Of a stretch of 12,706 nt of DNA, positions 1 to 6,607 are shown piece by piece. Below the pieces are notes generated by a model, which saw only the letters and a program-made list of their open reading frames with translations, was not told where the DNA came from and searched no databases. The position numbers and the translations under genes are program-made. Origin of the DNA: DATFAS01 sp035254305 (GTDB lineage: Bacteria; Bacillota; Bacilli; Aneurinibacillales; RAOX-1); the NCBI GenBank assembly GCA_035254305.1, contig DATFAS010000205.1, positions 1 to 12,706 of the forward strand, given 5' to 3'. How positions within the stretch are numbered: position 1 is the stretch's first letter; each line of letters opens with the position of its first letter.

Positions 1-44
1 GAAAGGGTTTCAAACCAAATAAAAAAAGGGTAGGGTAGATCAAC

Positions 45-692
45 TTGGAAAAAGGGGCTAGTAGCTTAATTATTTCTGTTTTCATCCTATTTTTATTTTC
101 TGGAATAGCTAGTGCACATGTCACGGTAATACCTAATCAGGCAACTGAAGGCTCTTACGAAGTATTTACTGTTCGAGTACCGAATGAAAAGGAGATTCCA
201 ACAACGAAGCTTGAGGTGAAGTTTCCTAGTGAGGTAAATGTTTCTCGATTTGAACCAAGGCCTGGATGGAAATACGATCTTACGAAGGATTCAACGGGTA
301 AAATTACAAGTGTCATATGGACGGCTACTGGGGAAGGGATTACTTCTACAGAGTTTGGACAGTTCAATATGCAAGGAAAAGTGGAGAATGGAGCAAAAGA
401 GATTTCTTGGAAAGCGATTCAGACGTATAAGGATGGAAGTACTGTAGAATGGGTTGGGGCTCCTGGATCAGATAAGCCGGCATCTGTTACTAAAGTAACC
501 CCGAAATCAGCCACAGCACCTACTCATGGTCACGGTGAACAAGCACCAGCTCCTGATCAAGAACCCGGTACACATCAAGCATCACACGATGGGGTAGGGC
601 AAGCGCCCACGAATGTACCCTTGAATGCCTCCATTATAGCAGTTGTAGTTAGTGTGTTTTCTCTATTCTTAAGCTTAAGAAAGCGAGTTTAG
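45..692 (+). CDS. ycnI: YcnI-family (DUF1775) copper-binding secreted protein
   Basis: This is an exported, membrane-anchored protein of the YcnI/DUF1775 family, which is linked to copper handling at the cell surface. Residues 1-24 form a signal peptide ending SGIASA, so the mature protein would begin at His25. In B. subtilis YcnI the N-terminal His, a Glu and a Trp form a mono-histidine copper brace. I infer that the equivalents here are H25, E48 in VPNE and W136 in VEW. The domain spans about 25-152. A linker with H161, H163, H177 and H181 follows, then a C-terminal membrane segment (194-211) and a basic RKRV tail. The start is TTG, because an in-frame TAG at 36-38 leaves no ATG; an AGGG at 32-35 can serve as ribosome binding site. 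A terminator follows, so the gene is probably the last of a copper operon lying to the left. The family assignment is firm; the ligand mapping is inferred. Confidence 0.88.
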   Translation: MEKGASSLIISVFILFLFSGIASAHVTVIPNQATEGSYEVFTVRVPNEKEIPTTKLEVKFPSEVNVSRFEPRPGWKYDLTKDSTGKITSVIWTATGEGITSTEFGQFNMQGKVENGAKEISWKAIQTYKDGSTVEWVGAPGSDKPASVTKVTPKSATAPTHGHGEQAPAPDQEPGTHQASHDGVGQAPTNVPLNASIIAVVVSVFSLFLSLRKRV

Positions 693-700
693 GAAATGAA

Positions 701-739
701 AGATTTATAGTCCTAAATAGAGGATTATAAATCTTTTTT
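701..739 (+). terminator. Intrinsic terminator after ycnI
   Basis: A 14-bp stem (701-714 with 721-734, one G-T pair) closes a 6-base loop and runs straight into six T residues (734-739). It separates the copper-protein gene from the two-component system. Confidence 0.9.
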
Positions 740-770
740 AGCGTATAAGTGATTAACTACTTTCCGTCTC

Positions 771-789
771 CGCAATGGCGTAGCTTGCG
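771..789. promoter_or_regulatory. Short inverted repeat upstream of the two-component operon
   Basis: CGCAA at 771-775 and TTGCG at 785-789 form an inverted repeat with a 9-base spacer, 36 bp before the kinase start. NarL-type regulators bind short inverted repeats, so this could be an autoregulatory operator. A GCGTATA motif also occurs twice here (741-747 and 787-793). I see no convincing sigma-A promoter in the 85-base gap; GATAAT at 803-808 has no good -35 partner. The site is weak on its own. Confidence 0.25.
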
Positions 790-824
790 TATAGGAATTT
801 AGGATAATCACGAAGGATACAGAG

Positions 825-1652
825 ATGAAGTTGGGGGACCTAAGGATGAATTATCAAACGTTAAAGCTTCTTACAATGATCGTACCTACTGTCCTAATTG
901 GTGGATTTGAGTATATCCGCCATATGTTTCTTATAAGCTACCTTTCCATGACGACAGGTAATTTATATATCACCATTCTAACCTTTATTCTATCTGCGCT
1001 TTTTGCCACCTGGATGTTTCGTTTAATCGAGCAAATGAATGAAAAAATCAACCGAGAACAGGCCAAAAGAGCAGTTTATGAGGAGAGAGAGAGACTTGCG
1101 CGTGAATTGCATGATAACATCGCCCAGACATTATTTTTACTTAATGTCAAATTAAAGCAAGGCAAGCTAGAGGAATCCAAATCAGCAGTTACTGAAATAG
1201 ACTTCCAATTGCGCCAAGCCATTTTCAATCTTCGATCCGACCCAGAGGAGGGGGGCGAATTCTCTATACGAATTAATAAATGGGTTCACGAATGGAGTGT
1301 CGTCACGGGAGTGGAAGTGAATGAAATGGGGAAACAAATAGACGATCTATTTTCTCCGCAAGAAGAGGTCCAATTGTTCGGAATCATCCAAGAAGCCTTC
1401 ACAAATATTCGTAAACACGCGGATGCTACAGAGGTCACGATACGTTTTGATTTCACTCCAGATGGGTGGAGATTGCAAATCATAGATAATGGTCGTGGTA
1501 TGGTAGGAAATTCAGAGCCCAATAATCACCAATATGGTTTGAAAATGATTCGTGAACGGGCGGCTAAAATCGGAGCGAGCATTGAGATGGATAACTCTAG
1601 TCATAATGGGGGTACGAGGTTAATGATTGAGTCGGCGGGAGGAAAGGTATGA
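825..1652 (+). CDS. Sensor histidine kinase, HisKA_3 (NarX/LiaS/DesK-like) type
   Basis: This is the membrane sensor kinase of a two-component system, which autophosphorylates on His and passes the phosphate to the downstream regulator. Two hydrophobic segments (about 13-30 and 46-66) are joined by a loop of only about 15 residues, so there is no extracellular sensor domain. A linker helix leads to the dimerisation/phosphoacceptor box ERLARELHDNIAQ with H96. The HATPase domain carries an N box around IIQEAFTNIRKHA (188-200), the G1 motif DNGRG (221-225) and GLKMIRERA plus NGGT (238-264). The length of 275 aa is normal for small kinases of this group. AAGGA at 813-817, 7 bases before the ATG, supports this start; M8 (846) after GGGGGA is an alternative. 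The stop overlaps the next start (ATGA). The stimulus is unknown; intramembrane or cell-envelope sensing is an inference from the topology. Confidence 0.9.
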   Translation: MKLGDLRMNYQTLKLLTMIVPTVLIGGFEYIRHMFLISYLSMTTGNLYITILTFILSALFATWMFRLIEQMNEKINREQAKRAVYEERERLARELHDNIAQTLFLLNVKLKQGKLEESKSAVTEIDFQLRQAIFNLRSDPEEGGEFSIRINKWVHEWSVVTGVEVNEMGKQIDDLFSPQEEVQLFGIIQEAFTNIRKHADATEVTIRFDFTPDGWRLQIIDNGRGMVGNSEPNNHQYGLKMIRERAAKIGASIEMDNSSHNGGTRLMIESAGGKV

Positions 1653-2317
1653 GAAAGCACTATCGAATATTAATTGTAGATGATCATCCCCATGCCAGAG
1701 AGGCGATTCGTAGTATGTTAGAGATCGATCCATCCTTTGAATTGGTTGGGGAAGCGAGTAACGGATTTGTAGCATTTGATTTATGTGGGAGGCTTCTACC
1801 TGATTTAGTTTTAATGGATATCAATATGCCGGATGTCAATGGTCTAGATGCGACACGTCAAATTAAGGAAGCCTACCCTTTTATTAAAGTGGTGATTTTA
1901 AGTGTATCAGACGATATTAAAGATTTATTTTCCGCGATTCAGGTCGGGGCTCAAGGATATTTACTGAAGAATATGGACCCTGAAGAATGGCTGACTTATC
2001 TTCATTCTTTAATTGAGGGGAAGATGGATGTATCCCGTCAAATGGCCGGACGAATGCTCTATCAATTCCGCGAGGGACTTTCGCCAGATGAACCTGAATT
2101 AAGTGTACTGACACCAAGGGAAACCGAAATCCTACAATATGTAGCCTGTGGGGATACCAATCGTCAAATTGCAGAGAAATTGTGTATAACAGAAAATACA
2201 GTGAAAAATCATATAAAAAATTTGTTAGAAAAGCTAAATCTAGAAAATAGAGTTCAGCTTGCTTCTTATGCGGTAAGGAAAGGTCTGACAAGATCCAAAA
2301 AGGAGATGAAAGGGTAG
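1649..2317 (+). CDS. NarL/FixJ-family response regulator (REC + LuxR HTH)
   Basis: This is the DNA-binding partner of the kinase upstream, translationally coupled to it by a 4-base ATGA overlap. The receiver domain (about 5-122) has the acidic pair D11/D12, the phosphoacceptor D57 in LVLMDINMP, switch Ser85 and Lys107 in YLLKN. The LuxR-type helix-turn-helix (about 150-215) reads LTPRETEILQYVACG, then NRQIAEKLCITENTVKNHI, the standard family signature. The length of 222 aa is typical. Phosphorylation at D57 should drive dimerisation and promoter binding. Targets cannot be read from the window; the adjacent ycnI gene and the operon itself are candidates. All key residues are present. Confidence 0.93.
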   Translation: MRKHYRILIVDDHPHAREAIRSMLEIDPSFELVGEASNGFVAFDLCGRLLPDLVLMDINMPDVNGLDATRQIKEAYPFIKVVILSVSDDIKDLFSAIQVGAQGYLLKNMDPEEWLTYLHSLIEGKMDVSRQMAGRMLYQFREGLSPDEPELSVLTPRETEILQYVACGDTNRQIAEKLCITENTVKNHIKNLLEKLNLENRVQLASYAVRKGLTRSKKEMKG

Positions 2318-2415
2318 ATATTTTAGCCCTTATGAGGGATTGGAGATATGGTTGTTGGCGGGTATACTATTTAATAGGAACGGCCCCATTTGTGTGACCC
2401 TATAATTCTTTCTTT

Positions 2416-2447
2416 GACTCAGGTGGAAGCACTGAGTCCTTTTCTTT
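2416..2447 (+). terminator. Terminator of the two-component operon
   Basis: GACTCAG at 2416-2422 pairs exactly with CTGAGTC at 2432-2438. Two more pairs are possible if one G bulges. A CTTTTCTTTT run follows. It lies about 100 bases after the regulator stop. The sequence between 2318 and 2415 holds nothing else that I recognise. Confidence 0.75.
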
Positions 2448-2475
2448 TGTAACGACCAAATTTGAAAATGAAAAA

Positions 2476-2515
2476 AAGCTCCTATCCCTCTACTGCTTGT
2501 AAGGAGTTGGAGCTT
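2476..2515 (-). terminator. Terminator of the sigma-54 activator gene
   Basis: On the - strand, just after the activator stop codon, AAGCTCC pairs with GGAGCTT (2509-2515 with 2476-2482) across a 26-base loop that can itself partly fold. A seven-T run follows (A residues 2471-2477 on +). The long loop makes it less typical, but position and T-tract fit. Confidence 0.65.
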
Positions 2516-2520
2516 CAATT

Positions 2521-4380
2521 TTAGTCCATCAGGCCGAAGGCCTTGAGCCTGCGATAGAGTGTATTCCTACCTATATTTAGCTGCTTTGCTGCTTGGCTAA
2601 TATTTCCTTGGCATTTTACTAAAGTTTGTTTGATTAGGTTCATTTCATACTCCTGTATACTTAACGAATCGTCAACAGTGTGCTCAGGTACAGCTGAAGC
2701 AATGTGGCCATTGGGGCATAAGGATGCAAGGAGTTGTTCTGTAATCACCTGATCCTGAGCCAAGAAATAGGCTTGCTGCAGAGTGTTTTTAAGTTCACGA
2801 AAATTCCCTGGCCAATGATAGGTTTGAATGAAATTCCTAGCCCCAGCACTTAATTGAGCAGGTTCGCCCATAACGGGTAAACTAGATAAAATTTGTTCAG
2901 AAAGAAAAAGGAGGTCACTTCGTTCTCGAAAGGAGGGAAGCTTTAAGGTGAACCCATTCATGCGGTAGTATAAATCTCTACGAAAACGACCAGCCTCAAT
3001 TTCCTCTAGTAGATTTCTATGGGTGGCAGCGATGATTCTTACATCAATAGGAATCGGCTTATGCCCTCCAATTCGTGTCACACATTTTTCCTGGAGCACT
3101 CTGAGAAGTGCGGCTTGAGCAGATAGGGGCATATCCCCAATCTCATCTAGGAAAAGGGTTCCTCCATTCGCTGCCTCGAATTTTCCGATATGACCATCAG
3201 ACTTTGCGCCAGTGAATGCCCCTTTCTCGTAACCGAACAATTCACTTTCTAGCAGATTATCTGGAATTGCACTGCAATTAATAGCCAGGAAAGGCTTGGC
3301 GTTCCGTTTGCTTGCTCCGTGAATGGATTGGGCGAATAGCTCTTTACCTGTTCCACTTTCTCCTAATATTACGATGTCAATATTAATTTCAGCAATTCTC
3401 TCTGCTAGCGTGATTGTATATAGAAATTGTGGATCCTGACCAAGTATGTCACCAAATTGATAGCGGACGGTTAGCTCTTCTCGTTGTTCTCTCTTTTCTC
3501 CTTTAAGAATAATGTAGGATTCTTGTTTTCCATTATTCAATAGATAGGGGCTAAACACATAATTCTTGTAGGTATACGTTTGATTCATTTGTGTTTGAGC
3601 CTTCGCAGGATCAAAGCCAGGGAACCACTTTGTCACAGAATGCCCAATTACCCCAGGACCTGGACTTCCTAACGTTTGAGAGGCTGCATAATTCATTCGA
3701 ATAATCTTACCTTGTTTGTTAAGGGTAATCAGGGAAGTAGGCGCATGCTGGTAGACAAAATCTAGATCATCTTGGTTCTCTTTTTTCTTCATGTCGTGTA
3801 TATGAAGGGCTTGCTCAATGCTATGTGCCGCATTCTTGACAATTCCTAGTGAATAGGGATGAAAATTATGTTTGTAACTACTCATATTAATGACGCCAAT
3901 TAGTTCCTGATTAGATCCTAGGATGGGAGAAGATGTGCATGTTAGGAAATGATTGTCTAGAAAATAATGCTCACTACCATTTACTGTTAAGGGTTTTTGT
4001 TCAATGATGGCTGTACCAATCGCATTGGTACCTTTAAGATCTTCTGACCAATTGGCTCCTTTGCATAAAGAAACCTTATTCGCATCTTTCAGAAAATGGG
4101 GGTTCCCCATACTATTAATGATATGTCCCTCAGGGGTTGCTACGAGAATGAGAAATTCGGTCATACGTAATGTGGAAAATAGATCCTCAAGTATGGGAGT
4201 TGAGTAATGAAGGAGTTCTGCGTGCTGGTCATAGATTTCAACCATCTCATAGTCACTAAGTCTGCTTTCGGTATCCATATTTTGAGGGTTTAGGCCCTTA
4301 TCTTGACAACGTTTCCATGAATCAAAGATATACTGAGGAGATTGATGTTCTGAATCTGAAAAATGATATAGGGTAGACAT
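2521..4380 (-). CDS. AcoR-like sigma-54-dependent transcriptional activator (GAF-PAS-AAA+-Fis)
   Basis: This enhancer-binding protein uses ATP hydrolysis to open promoters bound by RNA polymerase with sigma-54. The N-terminal sensory part has a GAF-like region (about 60-190) with the AcoR-family signature GTNAIGTA (117-124), then EH (137-138) and TCTSSPI (147-153). A PAS domain follows (about 205-265). The AAA+ domain (about 308-530) has Walker A GESGTGKE (340-347), the sigma-54 contact loop GAFTGA (388-393), Walker B TLFLDEIGD (408-416) and the arginine region GRFRRDLYYR (464-473). A Fis-type helix-turn-helix ends the protein (about 580-617, QAAKQLNIGRNTLYRRL). The start ATG follows AGAGGTGG at a good distance. 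The gene is divergent from an AOR gene that has a sigma-54 promoter and palindromic enhancers, so that gene is its evident target. The ligand is unknown; the closest described relatives answer to acetoin or other small carbonyl compounds. All catalytic motifs are intact. Confidence 0.95.
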   Translation of the reverse strand: MSTLYHFSDSEHQSPQYIFDSWKRCQDKGLNPQNMDTESRLSDYEMVEIYDQHAELLHYSTPILEDLFSTLRMTEFLILVATPEGHIINSMGNPHFLKDANKVSLCKGANWSEDLKGTNAIGTAIIEQKPLTVNGSEHYFLDNHFLTCTSSPILGSNQELIGVINMSSYKHNFHPYSLGIVKNAAHSIEQALHIHDMKKKENQDDLDFVYQHAPTSLITLNKQGKIIRMNYAASQTLGSPGPGVIGHSVTKWFPGFDPAKAQTQMNQTYTYKNYVFSPYLLNNGKQESYIILKGEKREQREELTVRYQFGDILGQDPQFLYTITLAERIAEINIDIVILGESGTGKELFAQSIHGASKRNAKPFLAINCSAIPDNLLESELFGYEKGAFTGAKSDGHIGKFEAANGGTLFLDEIGDMPLSAQAALLRVLQEKCVTRIGGHKPIPIDVRIIAATHRNLLEEIEAGRFRRDLYYRMNGFTLKLPSFRERSDLLFLSEQILSSLPVMGEPAQLSAGARNFIQTYHWPGNFRELKNTLQQAYFLAQDQVITEQLLASLCPNGHIASAVPEHTVDDSLSIQEYEMNLIKQTLVKCQGNISQAAKQLNIGRNTLYRRLKAFGLMD

Positions 4381-4425
4381 AAAGAACCACCTCTTCTTAC
4401 ATAATCAATAGATATCTCCACAATA

Positions 4426-4434
4426 ATTATATCA
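4426..4434 (-). promoter_or_regulatory. Extended -10 promoter for the activator gene
   Basis: Read on the - strand this is TGATATAAT: a perfect TATAAT preceded by the TGN extension, which makes up for a poor -35. Transcription would begin near 4419, leaving a leader of about 40 bases. The nearer enhancer palindrome (4471-4495) lies about 60 bp upstream, so feedback by the activator on its own gene is possible. Confidence 0.55.
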
Positions 4435-4470
4435 AAAGAGTAGAAGATTAGATATCCTAGCTTCCTTAGA

Positions 4471-4495
4471 ACATTGTTCCAATGTGGAACAATGT
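4471..4495. promoter_or_regulatory. Enhancer palindrome 1 (distal activator site)
   Basis: This is a perfect inverted repeat with 11-bp arms (ACATTGTTCCA and its complement TGGAACAATGT) around a 3-base centre. Its core TGTTCC-N5-GGAACA (4475-4491) is identical to that of the second site. The centre is 99 bp upstream of the predicted AOR transcription start, as expected for a sigma-54 activator binding site. An overlapping palindrome GAACA-T-TGTTC sits at 4469-4479. Confidence 0.8.
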
Positions 4496-4498
4496 AAG

Positions 4499-4515
4499 TG
4501 TTCCTCGTTGGAACA
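4499..4515. promoter_or_regulatory. Enhancer palindrome 2 (proximal activator site)
   Basis: TGTTCC (4499-4504) and GGAACA (4510-4515) are separated by 5 bases, the same core and spacing as site 1. The centres are 24 bp apart, and this one is about 75 bp upstream of the AOR transcription start. Two tandem palindromes match cooperative loading of an activator of this class. Confidence 0.78.
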
Positions 4516-4555
4516 AAGAAACACATTGATCGGCTGTAGTCCCAAGTATTTCATT

Positions 4556-4570
4556 TGGCACACTTCTTGC
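4556..4570 (+). promoter_or_regulatory. Sigma-54 (-24/-12) promoter of the AOR gene
   Basis: TGGCAC (4556-4561), 5 bases, then TTGC (4567-4570) is an exact match to the -24/-12 consensus, with GG and GC at the required 12-base register. Transcription should start near 4582. This places the AOR start codon at 4609 with a leader of about 27 bases. It excludes the longer reading frame from 4555, which begins inside the promoter. Confidence 0.93.
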
Positions 4571-4592
4571 TTGATAAAAGATTAGAAAAAAA

Positions 4593-4600
4593 TAAGGAGG
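4593..4600 (+). promoter_or_regulatory. Ribosome binding site that fixes the AOR start
   Basis: TAAGGAGG lies 8 bases before the ATG at 4609. No comparable site precedes the in-frame ATG at 4555. Confidence 0.9.
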
Positions 4601-4608
4601 CGTTACAC

Positions 4609-6417
4609 ATGAATTTGGGTGGCTACAAAAATCGTGAGGTACTTGTTAACTTAACTGAAGGTGCAATAGAGTACAGGGAGTTAAACGAAGAATTAGCCCG
4701 TAAGTATATTGGTGGACGCGGATTAGGTGTTAAATATGTTTTTGACAATGGTACAGATGTTGAACCATTGTCAGATGAAAATATTCTATGTGTGATGACA
4801 GGCCCTATAACAGGTTCAAGATCTCCGATGAGTGGGCGAGTTTGTTTTGTTACAAGATCACCACTTACAAGAACAGTAACCGATTCACATATGGGTGGAT
4901 GGTCTGCTGCTCGAATGAAATGGGCGGGGATTGATAATATCATCTTCTCTGGAAGAAGCTCAAAGCCAGTCTATCTCTATGTGGAGAATGGTCAAGCAGA
5001 GCTTAGAGATGCCAGTGATATCTGGGGGAAAAATGTAAGGGAAACCATTAAAATAATGAAGGATCGATATGGATCTGCAGACCTTAGTGTGATGTGTATC
5101 GGACCTGGTGGCGAGAGGCTTGTTCGTTTTTCTGGATGGATGAATGAGAGTGATCGTGCAGCAGGGCGTGGAGGAACTGGGGCAGTTGGTGGATATAAAA
5201 ACATAAAGGCGATCGTGATTAAAGCCTCACAAAAAGGAAATATGCCGACTCCAACTCAGGGCGATGATTATAAATTAGCCAATCAAAAAGGGTTGAAGGC
5301 GATTATGGAAGGTGGACTTACAGCTCCACGAAAGGGAGGCCTATCCGTCTATGGTACGAATGTGCTTACAAGTATCATTAATGAAGTGGGAGCCCTTCCA
5401 ACCATGAATTCGAAGTATACTCATTTCGAACAGGCAGATGGACATAGTGGGGAAACCATTAACGCAACGTATCTTGTTGCTGATAATGCGTGTCATGCAT
5501 GTCCGGTAGCGTGTAAGAAAGAGGTAGAAGTGAAGGAAGGACCTTATAAGACAAGAACCGAGAGCTTCGAGTTTGAGTCAGCTTGGGCCCTTGGAGCAAA
5601 CTGTGGGCTTGGGGACGCTGCTCCGATTGCCTATATCATTGATAAGTGTAATGATTATGGTATTGATACGATTGAACTAGGGCATGCATTCTCCATTACC
5701 ATGGAGGCCTCCGAATTAGGTCTTACCGAGGAGAAACTCGCTTGGGGCGATGCGGATGGGATGATTGAACTAATGGAGAAAATCATCAACCGTCAAGGAA
5801 TCGGTGATATTCTTGCCGAAGGCCCTAACGTTGCTGCTGCAGAATTTGGTGCTCCACATCTAGCTATGACATGTAAAGGACAAGGGATTCCTGCTTATGA
5901 CCCAAGAGGAATTCAAGGGATTGGTCTTGGTTATGCAACTAGTAACCGTGGTGGTTGTCACCTTCGTGGATATACGGTGGCTAGTGAGATTGCCGGTATT
6001 CCAGAACCAACAGATCGTTTACAGCCAGAAGGAAAGGGAGCATTGCTTAAGGTATTCCAGGATATCTTCAGTTTCACGGATTCAATGGATGTTTGTAAGT
6101 TCTCTAATTTCTCTGAAAGTCCTGAAAACTATGCAGAGCAATATTCCAGCATGACAGGTGTTAAGATTACTGCAGATGATGTTCTTAAAATTGGGGAAAG
6201 AATTTATAACCTTGAACGCTACTATAATAATTTAGCTGGCTTTAACAAACGTGAGGATGATTATCTTCCTAAGCGTTTCACTGAAGAGCCAGGAACAGGA
6301 AATAGTGCTGGTCATGTGAGCCGTATGGATATTATGCTTGATGAATATTATCAGGAACGCGGCTGGGTGGATGGAGTTGTACCAGAAGCGAAGTTAAAGG
6401 AATTAGGATTAAAATAG
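4609..6417 (+). CDS. aor: Aldehyde:ferredoxin oxidoreductase (tungsten/molybdenum AOR family)
   Basis: AOR enzymes interconvert aldehydes and carboxylic acids, using ferredoxin and a bis-pterin tungsten (sometimes molybdenum) cofactor with one [4Fe-4S] cluster. They act in the cytoplasm. The 602-aa length from this start is close to the usual 600-620. The N-terminal pterin-binding domain shows YIGGRGLG (33-40), TGPITGSRSPMSGR (64-77) and GRGGTGAVGGYKN (186-198). The cluster ligands are CHACPVAC (C295, C298, C302) plus distal C496 in MDVCKFSNF, matching the archaeal AOR pattern. DPRGIQGIGLGYATSNRGGC (431-450) is the conserved pterin/active-site stretch. The gene is alone between its own sigma-54 promoter and a terminator. 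No ferredoxin, AorB-like partner or cofactor gene is visible, so the electron partner must be encoded elsewhere. Substrate is unknown; broad aldehyde oxidation or detoxification, or acid reduction, is inference. Confidence 0.95.
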   Translation: MNLGGYKNREVLVNLTEGAIEYRELNEELARKYIGGRGLGVKYVFDNGTDVEPLSDENILCVMTGPITGSRSPMSGRVCFVTRSPLTRTVTDSHMGGWSAARMKWAGIDNIIFSGRSSKPVYLYVENGQAELRDASDIWGKNVRETIKIMKDRYGSADLSVMCIGPGGERLVRFSGWMNESDRAAGRGGTGAVGGYKNIKAIVIKASQKGNMPTPTQGDDYKLANQKGLKAIMEGGLTAPRKGGLSVYGTNVLTSIINEVGALPTMNSKYTHFEQADGHSGETINATYLVADNACHACPVACKKEVEVKEGPYKTRTESFEFESAWALGANCGLGDAAPIAYIIDKCNDYGIDTIELGHAFSITMEASELGLTEEKLAWGDADGMIELMEKIINRQGIGDILAEGPNVAAAEFGAPHLAMTCKGQGIPAYDPRGIQGIGLGYATSNRGGCHLRGYTVASEIAGIPEPTDRLQPEGKGALLKVFQDIFSFTDSMDVCKFSNFSESPENYAEQYSSMTGVKITADDVLKIGERIYNLERYYNNLAGFNKREDDYLPKRFTEEPGTGNSAGHVSRMDIMLDEYYQERGWVDGVVPEAKLKELGLK

Positions 6418-6421
6418 GAAC

Positions 6422-6456
6422 GAAAAAGTCGAAGGCCATAGGTCTTCGACTTTTTC
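6422..6456 (+). terminator. Terminator of the AOR gene
   Basis: A 16-bp stem (6422-6437 with 6441-6456, one G-T pair) closes a 3-base loop and ends in TTTTTC. The arms also carry a run of A, so it could act on both strands. It confirms the AOR as a single-gene transcript. The next 109 bases (6457-6565) contain nothing that I can assign. Confidence 0.9.
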
Positions 6457-6565
6457 TATGATCTGACTTAAAGGATAGGGAAAAAACGTTAAAATAGATA
6501 GGGTACAGCTATGTGAACAGTTGGAGGGAATCGTGTGGAAATTCACTTTTTGTATACAATTAGAA

Positions 6566-6601
6566 AAGGCTGTCCTATCAAATAGCTTGAGAGGCAGCCT
6601 T
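6566..6601 (-). terminator. Probable terminator of the SufR-like gene
   Basis: On the - strand, 7 bases after the stop codon, AAGGCTGCC pairs with the matching arm (6593-6601 with 6566-6574, one wobble pair). Only a short T-run (TTTT, 6567-6564) follows, then CTAATT. Position and stem are good; the T-tract is weak. Confidence 0.55.
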
Positions 6602-6607
6602 GAATTC

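Noticed and set aside
1..33. Possible C-terminal end of a gene to the left (frame 1 stops with TAG at 31-33)
   Set aside because: Only ten codons are visible, and another frame also stays open to 36-38. There is not enough sequence to support a call.
803..808. GATAAT as -10 box for the histidine kinase
   Set aside because: No acceptable -35 box exists, and the start point would fall almost on the ribosome binding site.
2330..2518. 62-codon open frame on the - strand
   Set aside because: It covers both intergenic terminators between convergent genes, and the translation looks random.
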